Assembly: GCA_013115135.1 (NCBI GenBank)
Contig: JABANP010000202.1
Location: 23,379 to 87,378, forward strand
Direction: 5' to 3'
DNA: 64,000 nucleotides
From: Perkinsus olseni
Taxonomy: Eukaryota; Perkinsozoa; Perkinsida; Perkinsidae
The stretch's first letter is position 1; every line of letters starts with the position of its first letter. Position numbers and translations under genes: made by a program. The notes beneath the pieces were generated by a model that searched no databases, was not told the origin of the DNA, and was given only the letters and a program-made list of their open reading frames with translations. Of this stretch, positions 23,242-34,500 are shown in pieces.

Positions 23242-25050
23242 AGTAGCAGGCCGCTACTAGCAGCCCTCCGTCGAAATTCACCGTGATCCGAACCCAGGGG
23301 CAGGCAGCGCACTGCTCTAACGGCAACCCCTGGAGTGTCACTCGGGGAGCGGTGAGCGCTTCTTTACTTGAGCCTCGTGGCCCATCACTTAGAGTTCTGG
23401 GCTCGGCGTGGGTGATAAACCGTAACAGTCACATCGTACGTCACTGACGTAACGTCAGGGTTCTCTTGTTGCTCGCTTGCTATGCAGCGCCTGGTTGAGA
23501 CTTGCTGACTGGTTCGTACGTGGTGATCTCCTGACAACTGCTGTCATTCATTGTTGTAGTTCCACAGGGACCGTGAACCACCTCATGAACCCGGGGCCAT
23601 TGTGAGTGCATAATAACCGATTAATAGCAGTGGTAGTTGGTCGCGGAAATTAACCGTTGATTGCAGCACCCCGCGAAACGATTCGAACCGTTTCGTTAGG
23701 GCGAATGAGATATACAACATATCGACAGGAGAGTCTCCTGAGGCGACTTCTATTAGGAGTGCGAGAATCGTCATAGTAAGGGATAGAACCTGAGTGATAC
23801 TGAGAATGGTGAGATCACAGCTAGGGAGTAAGAGAGCAAGCGAGATGTCTCAGTTCTCACACCATTTATCCTCGATCAGAACGTCGAGCGCACTAGGCAC
23901 ACACGAAATTGGAATTCCGCTTTAGTCGTTGCAGTATTGTATTGTGCAAGAACCAACTGTCACGAGGGCAGGTCGTATATCCTCTCAGTTGCAGGAGTAA
24001 CTGACGATGCCTGGCATAGCTCAGGGGCCACGCATCCACCTACCCAGATCAGTGGTGCTCTTGCTGCGGTTGAGCGAGATGGGAAAATGACTCACATTAC
24101 AGCTCGGGGATTGGGTCCTGGCTATCCCAGGGGCAGCTTTTCACCAGGTTTTCGACATCTGACATCCAGAATCTGGATTCCAGATCGAGGGCGAGCGGCG
24201 TGTAATGCCCGTTATTGGGCCAATAGGCCCTATTGGCATATCATCCATACTACGATGGCCAATGCACTCAGAGGCAGTAACCAGTGGCAGCATCATCCCT
24301 CAACCCCAAAACTATGCAACACACACGGTGAAACATGGTCCAAACGCTAAAACGAAGGTAACAGTGGCGAGGGTAACGAGGGAATACAGCGACTAATCCA
24401 CAACTACAGTATAATCGACTATCAGGATCAGCCAATATCGTCGAGCACCAATGTAGCCAATGCACAACTCGGACAGTAACACAGCCTTCGTAGCAGTCGT
24501 AGTGGCGAATCGACAGCGCAGAGACGAGAGGGGGCATAGATAGATGAGAAGTGGGGAGGAGGGAATTTTTACCGCCACTCAGTCACCACCCGTTGGGTCA
24601 CCCAACTTGGGTCATCGTCGAGTTCGGTATAGTCGGTCTAGCTTCGTATACTCCGAATGAGTATCACTCCCACGTCAAGAAATCATGAGTATCTGCTAAG
24701 TCATTCGCTTTTTCAGTTTAGAACTATCGAAATCGAACACATGGTAGGCTAGCGTAAGCTCTAGCCTAGAACGCACACTCATGCACGCGAGTGCAAGACT
24801 CGTAGTGAAGTCAGACGGCTTTCTAAAAGTATTGATACGCAGTAGGAGTAGAGATAATTGCGGCGATCATAGTCTAACAGTACTGATTCAGTAGGGTGCA
24901 AGATAGCGCACAGTCGTCACTATATTGTCTCTATAGTGCTACTGCTCTCTGTCCGGGACGTCGCACGTGCTAGCCTAGCCCTGCTAAGCTCCTCGCGCCA
25001 GTGTACGCACACATAAGTTCACTGTGCGCCACAATCGAATCATCGTAAAC

Positions 25051-25323
25051 ATGAAGGCCTTCTCTGCTATAAACATCCTGTTCGTCATTGGTGTTGCTTT
25101 TGCCGCCCCTAGGATTGACCCTCCCACGACCCCTCCTCCTACGACGGTTGCTCCGACCGATGACTCCGTCATTATCGAGCCCGTGAATCCTCGCGAACCT
25201 CTCTGCATCACTTGCAGGTCATGTACAGGTTCGTCCGATGACGATGTTGATGTCGACTTTCAATGTTTCATAAACTTGTTCCAGTGCGGCTTCGATTGTA
25301 CTTACTGTTGCGAAGGATTGTAG
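25051..25323 (+). CDS. small secreted cysteine-rich protein, copy 2
   Basis: 90 residues. ATG at 25051 begins a signal peptide (MKAFSAINILFVIGVAFA). A Pro/Thr linker ends in DDSVIIEPVNP, and the C-terminal domain has CxxCxxC, two spaced cysteines and a final CxxCC. The closest relative in the window is copy 4 at 29890, with a nearly identical signal peptide and linker; the 3' flanks are also related. Likely exported. Function unknown. Confidence 0.8.
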   Translation: MKAFSAINILFVIGVAFAAPRIDPPTTPPPTTVAPTDDSVIIEPVNPREPLCITCRSCTGSSDDDVDVDFQCFINLFQCGFDCTYCCEGL

Positions 25324-27420
25324 GAGAGAGTCAACAGCCAGATCTCCCTTCTGTACCGCTTTTGTTGTATTCACTCTTGCAAGGGTTCTCAGAACGTCGT
25401 GAGAGTCAACAACGAAATCCATCTTCTGTGCCACCGTGACTCGCCTATGAGCACATATTTTGTATGACCACCCGTCGTGCATCGGCTCAATAGTGATGAC
25501 GATGACGATTTGTGCCAACATCTTGTCCAAATGTTCGAGTGCCGCACCGCCTGTGCTACATTAGCTGGAGCCGAACCGAGATCGTTAGCCAGCCATGTAT
25601 ACGGCTCGTAAGAAGCTAAGATACACTCAATTTTTTTCAAAACCATCCATTTCTAAGCGGAATGTTCTTCTCCCTCGAGTTGGCAATGACAGTGGGTGCG
25701 GCAGTCCGTGATGGTGCACTCCAATTTGGAGTCTCTAGATGAACCGTCACCTCGACTATTCCTGAGAGCTCTCAGCCTGAGATGAAGCTATGGCATACAA
25801 CAGTCTGCGGGTTGCGGCCTCCGTCGTTACTTGCCTACACTAGCCCCACTTCACTACAATATTCATCTCCACACTAGGTTCGGTGCCCAGGGTCTGCTTC
25901 GTCACTGGATTTTAAGTCCAGATTTTTAAATTTTTACTTCACTCACTCTGAGTGATTCACTCAATCCTTCGGAAAGATCCCTTCGCGCGCTTGTATTTTG
26001 TCGAAGAACTATTTTCAACTTGTAGCAAGCTCGCAGCTCGGTGCACTCTCCCGAGCCCGTCCCAACCCTCTACACATTCGACTTCATAACTCTCACGACG
26101 CTCAATGCGCTGATATCTGGACGAAAGTGGCGACAACCCTCTTGCGTACGCGCGCGGAGCCTGTGCCGCTGTTGCTTCTCCGTTGTTGCTCATAGTCAAC
26201 GCAAGGCGAGAAAGATGGTAAAGTCTTCTACTTTCTGCTTCTAAGCTTAGTCTCTCGAGGGGAATAAGCTAAGCACACATGCACCAGACGATCGGCGCAC
26301 AATGAGTAACGGCCGCCGAGTCGGCGGCGCCGACGTAGCTCCGCTGGAAGAAAGCATTTATCGAGCCCACAGCAATTTATCTCAAACGTGGAAATGTTTT
26401 TTAGGAATCTCCAGTGATCGACCTGCCCACAGCCCTGCTACAATAGTCGAGCGGAATTCGCTTTTTCTGGCTACAGGTCCCTAACAAGCTCAAGTAACTT
26501 GATGGTAACTTGAGTCAAGTTCGTTATACGAATATGAAGTTCCCTTGTGTTTCACCTTATCGGATGGGTAATAAGTCTTTCGGGAAACTTCTTGACGAAT
26601 GCTGCTCTGTACAGCCCAGACTATCGTCGTTATTCGCTAATGGGCGCCATATTTAGCTCGATCACCCATCGGGCATCTGCTAACTGAGTAATGATGATGA
26701 AGGATATTATTAACGTGATAAACGTGAGTAAGATCATCCCCATAGCGAGCACAAGGGGCATGAGATGCAGCATCTCAGATGCTGCCAGCAGCCGAGATGG
26801 TTGTTGTTACTATCGGGCACACGTCCAGGTGGAAGCATCTCAAAAGCACGCACTTTCCTTGCTCAGTACAGTCTGGGCCAGACTGTCTACTACAGCCTGG
26901 CTCAGAGAAAGGTTCAGCCAGTCTTTGAGCGGATGAAAGCGAAAAATATGACACTCTCTAGCGTGTCTGTCTGTAGCTTAGTGAAAAACGCATGCTCATG
27001 GACACGTGCAGCAGAAGGCGGAGGTCAGCAAGATGAGGTCGTCTTAGATTAAAGATACGCAGGAGCAGCAGTAGTAGAGGTAACGACTACGATGTAATAC
27101 TCGAGTAACAACACCAGCCGTTACAAGCTTTACACTTTGTTGTCACAACAGTAGTTACCAGTATCTGAGGATGTGAGGTACTCCGTGCTTTCAAAGCACT
27201 GCTTTGCACTCGCGTGCATGAGTAAGCGTGCAAGGTGGACGCTAGACAGCTGTTACAGCTGACGTTATTGCACAGCTGCACTCAAGGCCAATATTGCCCC
27301 ACTTTGGAACCCGTCTAGAATAGCAGCCACACCCGATGTCGTGGGGTAGAGGCCAAAGGGTCGATCCAACATTATCATCGACAGGCATGATATCATACAG
27401 TTTAAGCCTGTAACTCAAAC
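25324..27420. other. non-coding region with duplicated 3' flank
   Basis: About 25420-25750 resembles 30220-30550 and part of 28300-28400 (shared phrases such as TTTTGTATGACCACCC and ACCATCCATTT), so the secreted genes were duplicated with their downstream DNA. Palindromes occur, for example 26868-26886 with 9-bp arms and one-base loop. No gene is supported. Confidence 0.5.
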
Positions 27421-27669
27421 ATGAATATCATTCTGAGCATCCTCTTCATTACGGTCAGCATCACCACTGCTGCGCCACGTCCACCCGTGCCGACGACGAC
27501 CACTAAGGAGCCTGATACTGACGATTCCGTCGTTATTAGGCCTGAACCCGAGGTGTGGTGCCTGAAGTGTTATCTATGCCAGACATACGGAGCATTCGTT
27601 ACTTCCACTCTTTCTTGTCCGACGGTTTACGAAGTATGTGGTGACCCTTGTTCGGCGTGCTGTGATTGA
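27421..27669 (+). CDS. small secreted cysteine-rich protein, copy 3
   Basis: 82 residues: a signal peptide (MNIILSILFITVSITTAA), a PVPTTTTKEPDTDDSVV linker, then the same eight-cysteine domain ending in CSACCD. It is more diverged from copies 2 and 4 than they are from each other and similar in length to copy 1. No intron is needed. Confidence 0.8.
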   Translation: MNIILSILFITVSITTAAPRPPVPTTTTKEPDTDDSVVIRPEPEVWCLKCYLCQTYGAFVTSTLSCPTVYEVCGDPCSACCD

Positions 27670-27792
27670 ACGAGCACGAGATAGCTGCGAGACTCCGGAT
27701 GATCAGCATCCTCCGCACTCACTGCGGATTTTGTACCCTTAGTGGAAACACTACATCTCTTAAGGGCATTTCAGACCATCCCAGATGGTACT

Positions 27793-27817
27793 ATTGACCC
27801 AATAGTATTGGGTCAAT
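27793..27817. repeat. palindrome, 12-bp arms, 1-nt loop
   Basis: ATTGACCCAATA, a single G, then its exact reverse complement. Confidence 0.9.
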
Positions 27818-28673
27818 CCCTCATGAGAATGACAGTATTGAGTTAAAGTCAAGAAAGGAAGGTGGAGCTGTTGAAGGGCATCACCACCGCTTGGAGTCCT
27901 GATCAGTCCAGCTGATGGGACAACGACGACCATGCCGTACCCGATTACCGCAGTTCAACAGGCGTGGATGCTGCCAGCAACATGCTGGAGTCGGATCGAG
28001 GATATTTCGATGATCTCTCCGGCAATAGTTCTCTGTACAGCCCAGGTGAACCGCAAGTCTGCTCGCACTAAATGCAACCAGGGTTGGCGCTGTCTTTCGT
28101 CGAGCGTCTTCCCTATATCAACGCTATTTCCTAGTGAGCGCGTATTTAGGTCGATCACCTATCGGGCATCTGGTCACTCAGTAATAACGATGATATATGT
28201 ATGGTGAATACATGCATCCCTCGATGAATGGTCGCTACCATTCTGAATTCTGCTCTGCCCGGAAAACTGCTGATATCAAACCTAGTCACGCGCCGCATGA
28301 AGCCAAGATATAATCCACTTTTCAATATTCACATTCTTCGTTTGAGTTCTCAATGACAACGGGCTCGGCAGCCCAAGGCTTGGGCCCCACCGGGTTGGGC
28401 CCCAAGCGGTTATACTCTTAGTGGGTCATCATCCAAGGCCGCCGTAAAATATCTCATCCGATTTCATTCATTTGATTCAGATATCCCGCAAGCTACCGGT
28501 AGGAGCGAGCGAGGTAACGTCTGCGGCTCGCAGCTTTCGCCGTTATAATAAGGGCGTTATTTAATCGCCTCGGCCCATCGCTCAAATGGTCATGAATTTT
28601 TGAATTGACGACAGCTCCCTACTTGCGCGAACTTCACCGTCCGTTTATCAAGTTGATGTTGAACACTCATTCG

Positions 28674-28890
28674 ACACTTGGTCTTTAAGACTTTACAACT
28701 ATTAATGGAGAACCGCGAAGTTCACAGCGTAGAGGCAGATAACCGACTGATATCGAATCTCGGGAGAGGGACGTATTGGCAACACGGTGTTGCAGCGTAT
28801 CCCCCAGGAAAGCGCGCTATAGCCAGGGGCTATTAGCCACTGTTCGAGACCGCGGCATGCATGATCAAGTGGGCGATCATCGCGAGGCCT
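28674..28890 (+). repeat. dispersed direct repeat, copy 2
   Basis: Near-identical partner of 22111-22325. Differences include a short duplicated block around AGCCAGGGGCTATTAGCC, itself hairpin-forming. Confidence 0.85.
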
Positions 28891-29889
28891 CACTGGAGAC
28901 TCGCATGAAAAGCGCAGAATAACCTTTTAGCCGAGTTTTGCATCCACCGCACTAAGCTGGTGGATGCGGCCGATGGCGTGATGGCTATTGCTGATGCAGA
29001 CTTGTCAGCGACCCATAGGATAGCGGCTCGCTCATCCGTCGAATTTTTCTGATTGGAGGTAGTTCAGTCCACACTACCACTACCAAACTTCTCTTTCATC
29101 GCCGACTTTCCCGAGCCCGATTCGATGCGAACTTCGCCCCCGGAAACGATCGCCATAGCCAGTTTACTTTTCTCAGTGAGCCATATTCACCGACGAGCCT
29201 CGTTGAACGAGGCACTCAGGTGTTTTCACTAGTCTTATTACTCAGATCAAGATATCTGATATCTGATCTGAGTCTTATGACTCAGATCAGGCACTCATTT
29301 CAAGATCTTTACGGTGAAATGCAGGGCATCACAGCTCAAGAGAGGAGTGTTGTTCAACAACACTTGTTGCCGCTGGCAAGTTGCCAGCCGGGAAGACAAT
29401 TACGATGTCGAAAGCACTGAACGATACAGCTGCTCTCCTGATCTCGTGAGACGCCCCGTATATTTACCCTAAGCGTCAGGCAATGACGCAACCGGTATGA
29501 CTTGTGTTACGTAGAGAGATTGTTTGGCTCATGCCGCAGGAGAGCTCCAGAGAGCAAGTGCTAATCATGCGTAGTCTACGCAGCGCAGACTTTTCGGCCC
29601 TGTCCCTGTAATGGGGCTACCCTCGGGTATCTATCACATGAACAGAACAGGAGAGCAAAATACATTCCTCCTAGTCTACACTTACGCGCCGACGAGGAGG
29701 TCAACGACTCGGAGTCATTGGCCTGGCCAGGTGAGCATATCATCTGTGAGAATGCACGGTCCCTCACCGCAAACCAGCAGACAGCAGATGGGCATATGGC
29801 GCGGCGGCACTGGCGCCATGATCGGTTTTAACCCAGCTCGGCGTTGTTGCACCGCCAATCCGATAGCTCGATTCAAACTCATCGTGAAC

Positions 29890-30149
29890 ATGAAGACCTT
29901 CTTTGTCGCAAAGATCCTATTCGTCATTGGTGTTGCTTGATCCCTCCCGCGACCCCTACTCCTACGACCGTTAATCCGACCGATGACTCCGTCATCATCG
30001 AGCCCGTGAATCCTGCAGAACAAGACTGCGCCAACTGCTTTTTCTGCAGGAGATTGCCTGCGGATGATATATTTAACCACGGTGAATGTATTAGGAACTT
30101 GTTCGTGTGCGGCACTTCTTCTTGTGATAGCTGTTGCCAGGGTTTCTAG
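29890..30149 (+). pseudogene. small secreted cysteine-rich protein, copy 4 (frameshifted)
   Basis: Begins like copy 2 (MKTFFVAKILFVIGVA), but a net loss of 16 bp directly after the signal peptide brings a TGA into frame. The linker (VNPTDDSVIIEPVNP) and the full cysteine domain, ending CDSCCQGF, continue intact in another frame to 30149. Cysteine number is preserved, so the break looks recent. An unrecognised splice event is possible but not supported by GT-AG signals at the gap. Most likely a young pseudogene of the secreted family. Confidence 0.75.
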
Positions 30150-30835
30150 AACGTCATCGGAGCCAACTTTTGTACCAACTTCTTTCTTCTGTACTGCGGC
30201 AGTACTACTGCCGTTGCCGGATAATAAGCTCATCTTTTGTATGACCACCCATCGTGCTTCGGCCCAGTAATGATGATGATGACGAACTATGCTTCTATTG
30301 ATGACCTGTCTCTCTCGGCACCAACTGTGCTACATTCGCTCAAGCCGAAAAGAACTCGTTAGTCAGCCTGGTTCGCCTAGCCATGTATGCGTCTCGTAGA
30401 GAAGCCAAGTGCATTCAATTTTTCAATACCATCCATTTTTCAGAGGACTTTTCTCTTCCTTGAGTTGTCAATGATAATGGGTGCGGCAGGCCTAGGCAAC
30501 TTGGGCTGCCTAGGACGGTGCATTCCCAGGGAATCATCATCTGGAGTGCTTATGTGGGCTTCCACACGGAGCCTCAGAGGTTCAACCTCTACCGGCAAAT
30601 ATCTCATCCCTACGATGTTCCTTCTCACAACTCAATACCACTTGGAACGAAGTTATGTGTGTGAAAAAGTCTAACCACAATAATAGCGATACTAGTCCTT
30701 TAATTAAGGCACGGTTACTTAACCTCCGGATATCATACGAGCTAATCGCTCGGGGCGACCTACAACAACGTGGCAGTCGCAAGTTGCGCAAGTCACACGT
30801 GCTGCTCGCGATGGCCTAAGGAACGAACGGCCTCT

Positions 30836-30872
30836 GAACGAAGAACAGAGGAGCCTCCTCTGTTCTTCGTTC
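30836..30872. repeat. perfect palindrome, 18-bp arms, 1-nt loop
   Basis: GAACGAAGAACAGAGGAG, a single C, then the exact reverse complement. It would extrude as a near-closed hairpin. Confidence 0.95.
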
Positions 30873-31283
30873 GAATGCTTCAAAGAGACGCACGGGCGAC
30901 CGATTTTTGGGATGAAGTGTCTAATAAAGACGCAAAGAATTGAGAATGCCATATGATAGAGAATTTCATGTAGATTCAGAATCTGTAATTACTTCTGTTT
31001 TATTATTCTGCAATTGATAACAAAAATCGATCGCGCGTTTTTCGCGCGTCGCGTCTTCATGAGGGGTCTGCCCTTTTTAAGTCGGCACCCTGTAGAAGGG
31101 ACACGTTAATAAGGGCCAGTCATGAAGATCGCGAAGACTTCGCAGTATCCGCAACGACAGCACCTCAATGAGTGCCATCGACGTCCTGAAGGGGCATATC
31201 AGTACTGACTCTCGTGAGACAAAGAGGATTACACGCGGGAGGAACCATAGGCTATGGTCCATAGCAGTGCCACGGGAGAAAAT

Positions 31284-31371
31284 GCATCATGAAGGGTTCG
31301 AACCGGATACCTACTAGCATCGAAGATCTGACTTTTCATCCCTAGTTGTGCGCCACTAAACTAAACAGTCC
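31284..31371 (-). repeat. tRNA-like relic (A and B boxes)
   Basis: The - strand has TAGTTTAGTGG (A-box-like) and, about 50 nt on, GGTTCGAACCC (B box), followed by GCATTTT. The acceptor ends do not pair, so it is not a functional tRNA. It may be a tRNA-derived SINE fragment or pseudogene, related to the T-arm-like introns. Confidence 0.4.
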
Positions 31372-31596
31372 CTCTTTGACATCCTACAGAGTATTCATGA
31401 ATAATCGTGGAGGAAATCCAAGATCAGCAAGATCCGCAAGTGACGATAAACGTTCCGAAATAGCACTAAATTTTACACCGATAAAAATCGGCTACATAAC
31501 GGGTTAACGAAACGGCAGAATTTATACAGGGGTAAAGAAATCTTACAATCTACAGCGGAGCGAAGCTCTCGCGAGGACGGGACAAAAACAGGGGTG

Positions 31597-34500
31597 TCAA
31601 AAAAGCAAGTTGTCGGGGTTCGGTATCACATCACGGTTCAACTGCATCAGACAACCGAAGAGGGAATCGCTAATGGAGAGAAATAGCCGACTCGAGTCGG
31701 GGCTGAAGCCAAGACCCGCTACATTACCGAAGATATCAACGACCTGACGACCATCAGAAATGACCGCGCGCCACGAAATTATTCTCTTACCTGCTCGCAT
31801 GTGAAGTCAGACGCAGTATCAACCACATGAACCAAGTCGGCCGGCTCGGCAAAAGCCAAATACCTGAGGGGGTTTCCAACAGCGACGCTGCGACAGCACA
31901 TCACCGTCCATCTCCAGAGAAGTGGCAGGTCCTGACTGCTCCGAGGACCGTCCCTAGCGACCGAAGGGGCTGGTCGGGCTTAAGGTTACGGACATCCCAT
32001 ACACGACAAGTACCATCCTGAAAAGATGACGATTCGCATCGTCTGTTATCATGATACATAGAAGCCGCCGGAGAAACGCAAATTGACTGGCTCGACCAAC
32101 TATCAGGTCTCGCTAGGAGCAATAGAGCCGAAACAATAATACTAACAGTGAATCCGAGTCTGTGCGTAAGCAGATAAAAACGTGTCTCCTGCTCGAGCCA
32201 GACACGAGCTGCAGTGATGATAGTCTAATAGAGATCATCACCACATTCTACAGAGAAGCGCCGGATGCTACATATCTGCTAGGATATAGTAGCGTGAAAA
32301 CCCGGATCCTAGAATCCCGATACCTCCCAAATCGATCGATGCCAGTTCGTGTAAAATCTTCCCCGCGCAACTCGCGAACGTCCGAGCGCTCGAAAACTTG
32401 CCAAGACTCGTTTATACCCTGAGTCAACCTAAAGATACCCCCTTTACCTGATTTCCGGTAGCCAGGAGATTGCCATTGGGGTGCCAGGTAGAACAGAAGC
32501 CATAGTCCAGATGGCCCTTCAACACCAACGCCTTCTGCAACTTGGCCGAGTTACGACGGTCCGAAATTATCACAGCTCGATCGTCACCCGAGGCACAGAG
32601 GACTCGAGAATCCCGCGGGTTAACAGAAACATGATTCACCGACCAGGAGTATCTGAGTGACCGAGATCAGAAACCGCCAGCATCCTTCTCCGAGACGGGC
32701 ATCAGAGCAAATAGGGGGAACCTTAGAGAGGCACTGGAGTAGTACTACTCCGTGAATCTCAGTAACACCCCAGATCATTTATGCCTCAGACTAGAGGACA
32801 CGGTTGAGGTTTATCAAAGTAATCGCGTCTCACCACAGGTGAGCTTCACTCGAGAGACGCAAGGATTTAATCGCTACCACCTTCGGACAGTGACTCCGAC
32901 ACGAGAACTACTGTTATAATGTGTCCTCCAAACCCAATTCGTAGCGAAGAAAACGGGAGACCACCGGGAGTGAGCTGCCCCTTCCTGTTAGTACGTGGCC
33001 TCGGAGACGATAGCTCCTCCGTGAGAGACGTCGATGTCCCGGAGAACTCGGTCATTATTGGCTACTATCATATGGAGAGGCTCACAGCCCATTCGATAGA
33101 AGGCCTGCTGCTCGTAGAATTGGCCATAAACCTGTAAAATGCACCATGCTAGGTTCGACTCTCCGACCGATGACAGGCCCTACACTATCTGGGAGCTTCC
33201 TCAGCATGTGCTCCTCAAAGATACTCCCGTCCAGGTCCATCCTAGGGAACCATCTCCTCTCGCCGTGCCCACTGTCCTCTTCCAGCGGCGTCATAATAAC
33301 ATCATCCATCTCGCCGTCAGCCTCCGCGCCACCATCACTCGAGGCAGCCCCGTCCACCGACATGCTACCAATGATTCGCCTAAGACAAGCTCTCGCTGCC
33401 GAGCACCTCTCTCGGGCCTCACCGTTGCGAAGGCTTCTCATCCTCAGACACTCTAGGGGAGAAGTAACCGCTGCTCGGCAGTATCAGGGAGTAATTGGTG
33501 ATGTTATTGCTGGCATCGCTCATCCGGGCCTTCAAAACCTACCAACATTTTTCATCATAAGCACGAGTCAACCTCGGATACGCCGCGCCTATCGACTACC
33601 TCCTGCGCATCGTGCGTTCTAGTGACGATGATCGTGGAGTCGAAGCCGCCAGAGACGGCAAAGCCCCTATTAACATCGATGCTGGACAAAGTATGAACAG
33701 GCTGCGAGTGCATTTGGGTGGCCTCTCCCGTGAGAGTGTCGTAGCGGTACAAAGTGGAGTTACAAACAAGATAGACAATACCTGAAAAAGACCAAATCCC
33801 ATCTCGACCTTCGGCGGGTTCTCATTGGCAGTACTGTTGGCAGTGGGGACGGTGAGATGACGAAGTTGGAAATGATCGACGGTGGGGTTAAGTCTCCACA
33901 CGGAAGGCTCCCCGCGGTAGCTTCGGCAGAATCGATAATAGCACAGGTTCACGCGATCCATCTGATGAAGCAAGTTGACCTGTTCCGTATCTTGCGCGCT
34001 TAACCCGTAGATACCTCTGTTATGGCCTGCTTCCTCTTCTTCTCCAGAGCGTCATTCCAAGTGACATTGTTATAGTTCGGAGAAGTCCTGCACCCGTCGC
34101 TCTCGATACTCGAACCGGTTTATCGCAAACCTGCACACAAAAAAAATCAAACAAAAAATTTTCCAAAGTCCCTCGTGTCACCTCTCCCATGGTATTCCCT
34201 GCGGGTCCGTCTGCGACCTGTCACCCGGCTGCCTCCTCAACGCCCACTGGACCTCCGCTCCGGTGATGTCCCTCTCCGGAGTAGACGGTTGCGGCAGCAA
34301 CGGCCTCACAGAAGACAGCAAACTGCGGGTTGATTGGATCGAACTCTCCTCGGTTATCCTCATCCGCTGTCGAGAAAGCAGCAGAGGCGTCTCCCGTACG
34401 GCCACCACGGCTTCTTCCGATTCCACCGATCCGAACTCGCTGCCGCAGCTCACATCATCGCTCGGGAACGACTCACAGCAGCTAACCTCACTATCACCTT

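Larger units (their letters stand above)
22337..25050. other. non-coding, repeat-bearing region
   Basis: No supported gene. It holds a 21-bp direct tandem repeat (22897-22938, unit TTAGAAAAGTGCAAAGTCTC plus one base), a 12-bp-arm palindrome with one-base loop at 23217-23241, and a 9-bp-arm palindrome at 24219-24237. An open frame at 23937-24350 has no recognisable feature. Confidence 0.5.
30150..31596. other. non-coding region
   Basis: Contains the duplicated 3' flank of the secreted genes (about 30220-30550), a long perfect palindrome at 30836-30872 and a tRNA-like relic at 31284-31371. No protein gene is supported. Confidence 0.5.

Noticed and set aside
31284..31371. Functional tRNA gene
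   Set aside because: A and B boxes are present, but the acceptor arms do not pair and the T-arm is imperfect. Kept only as a relic.
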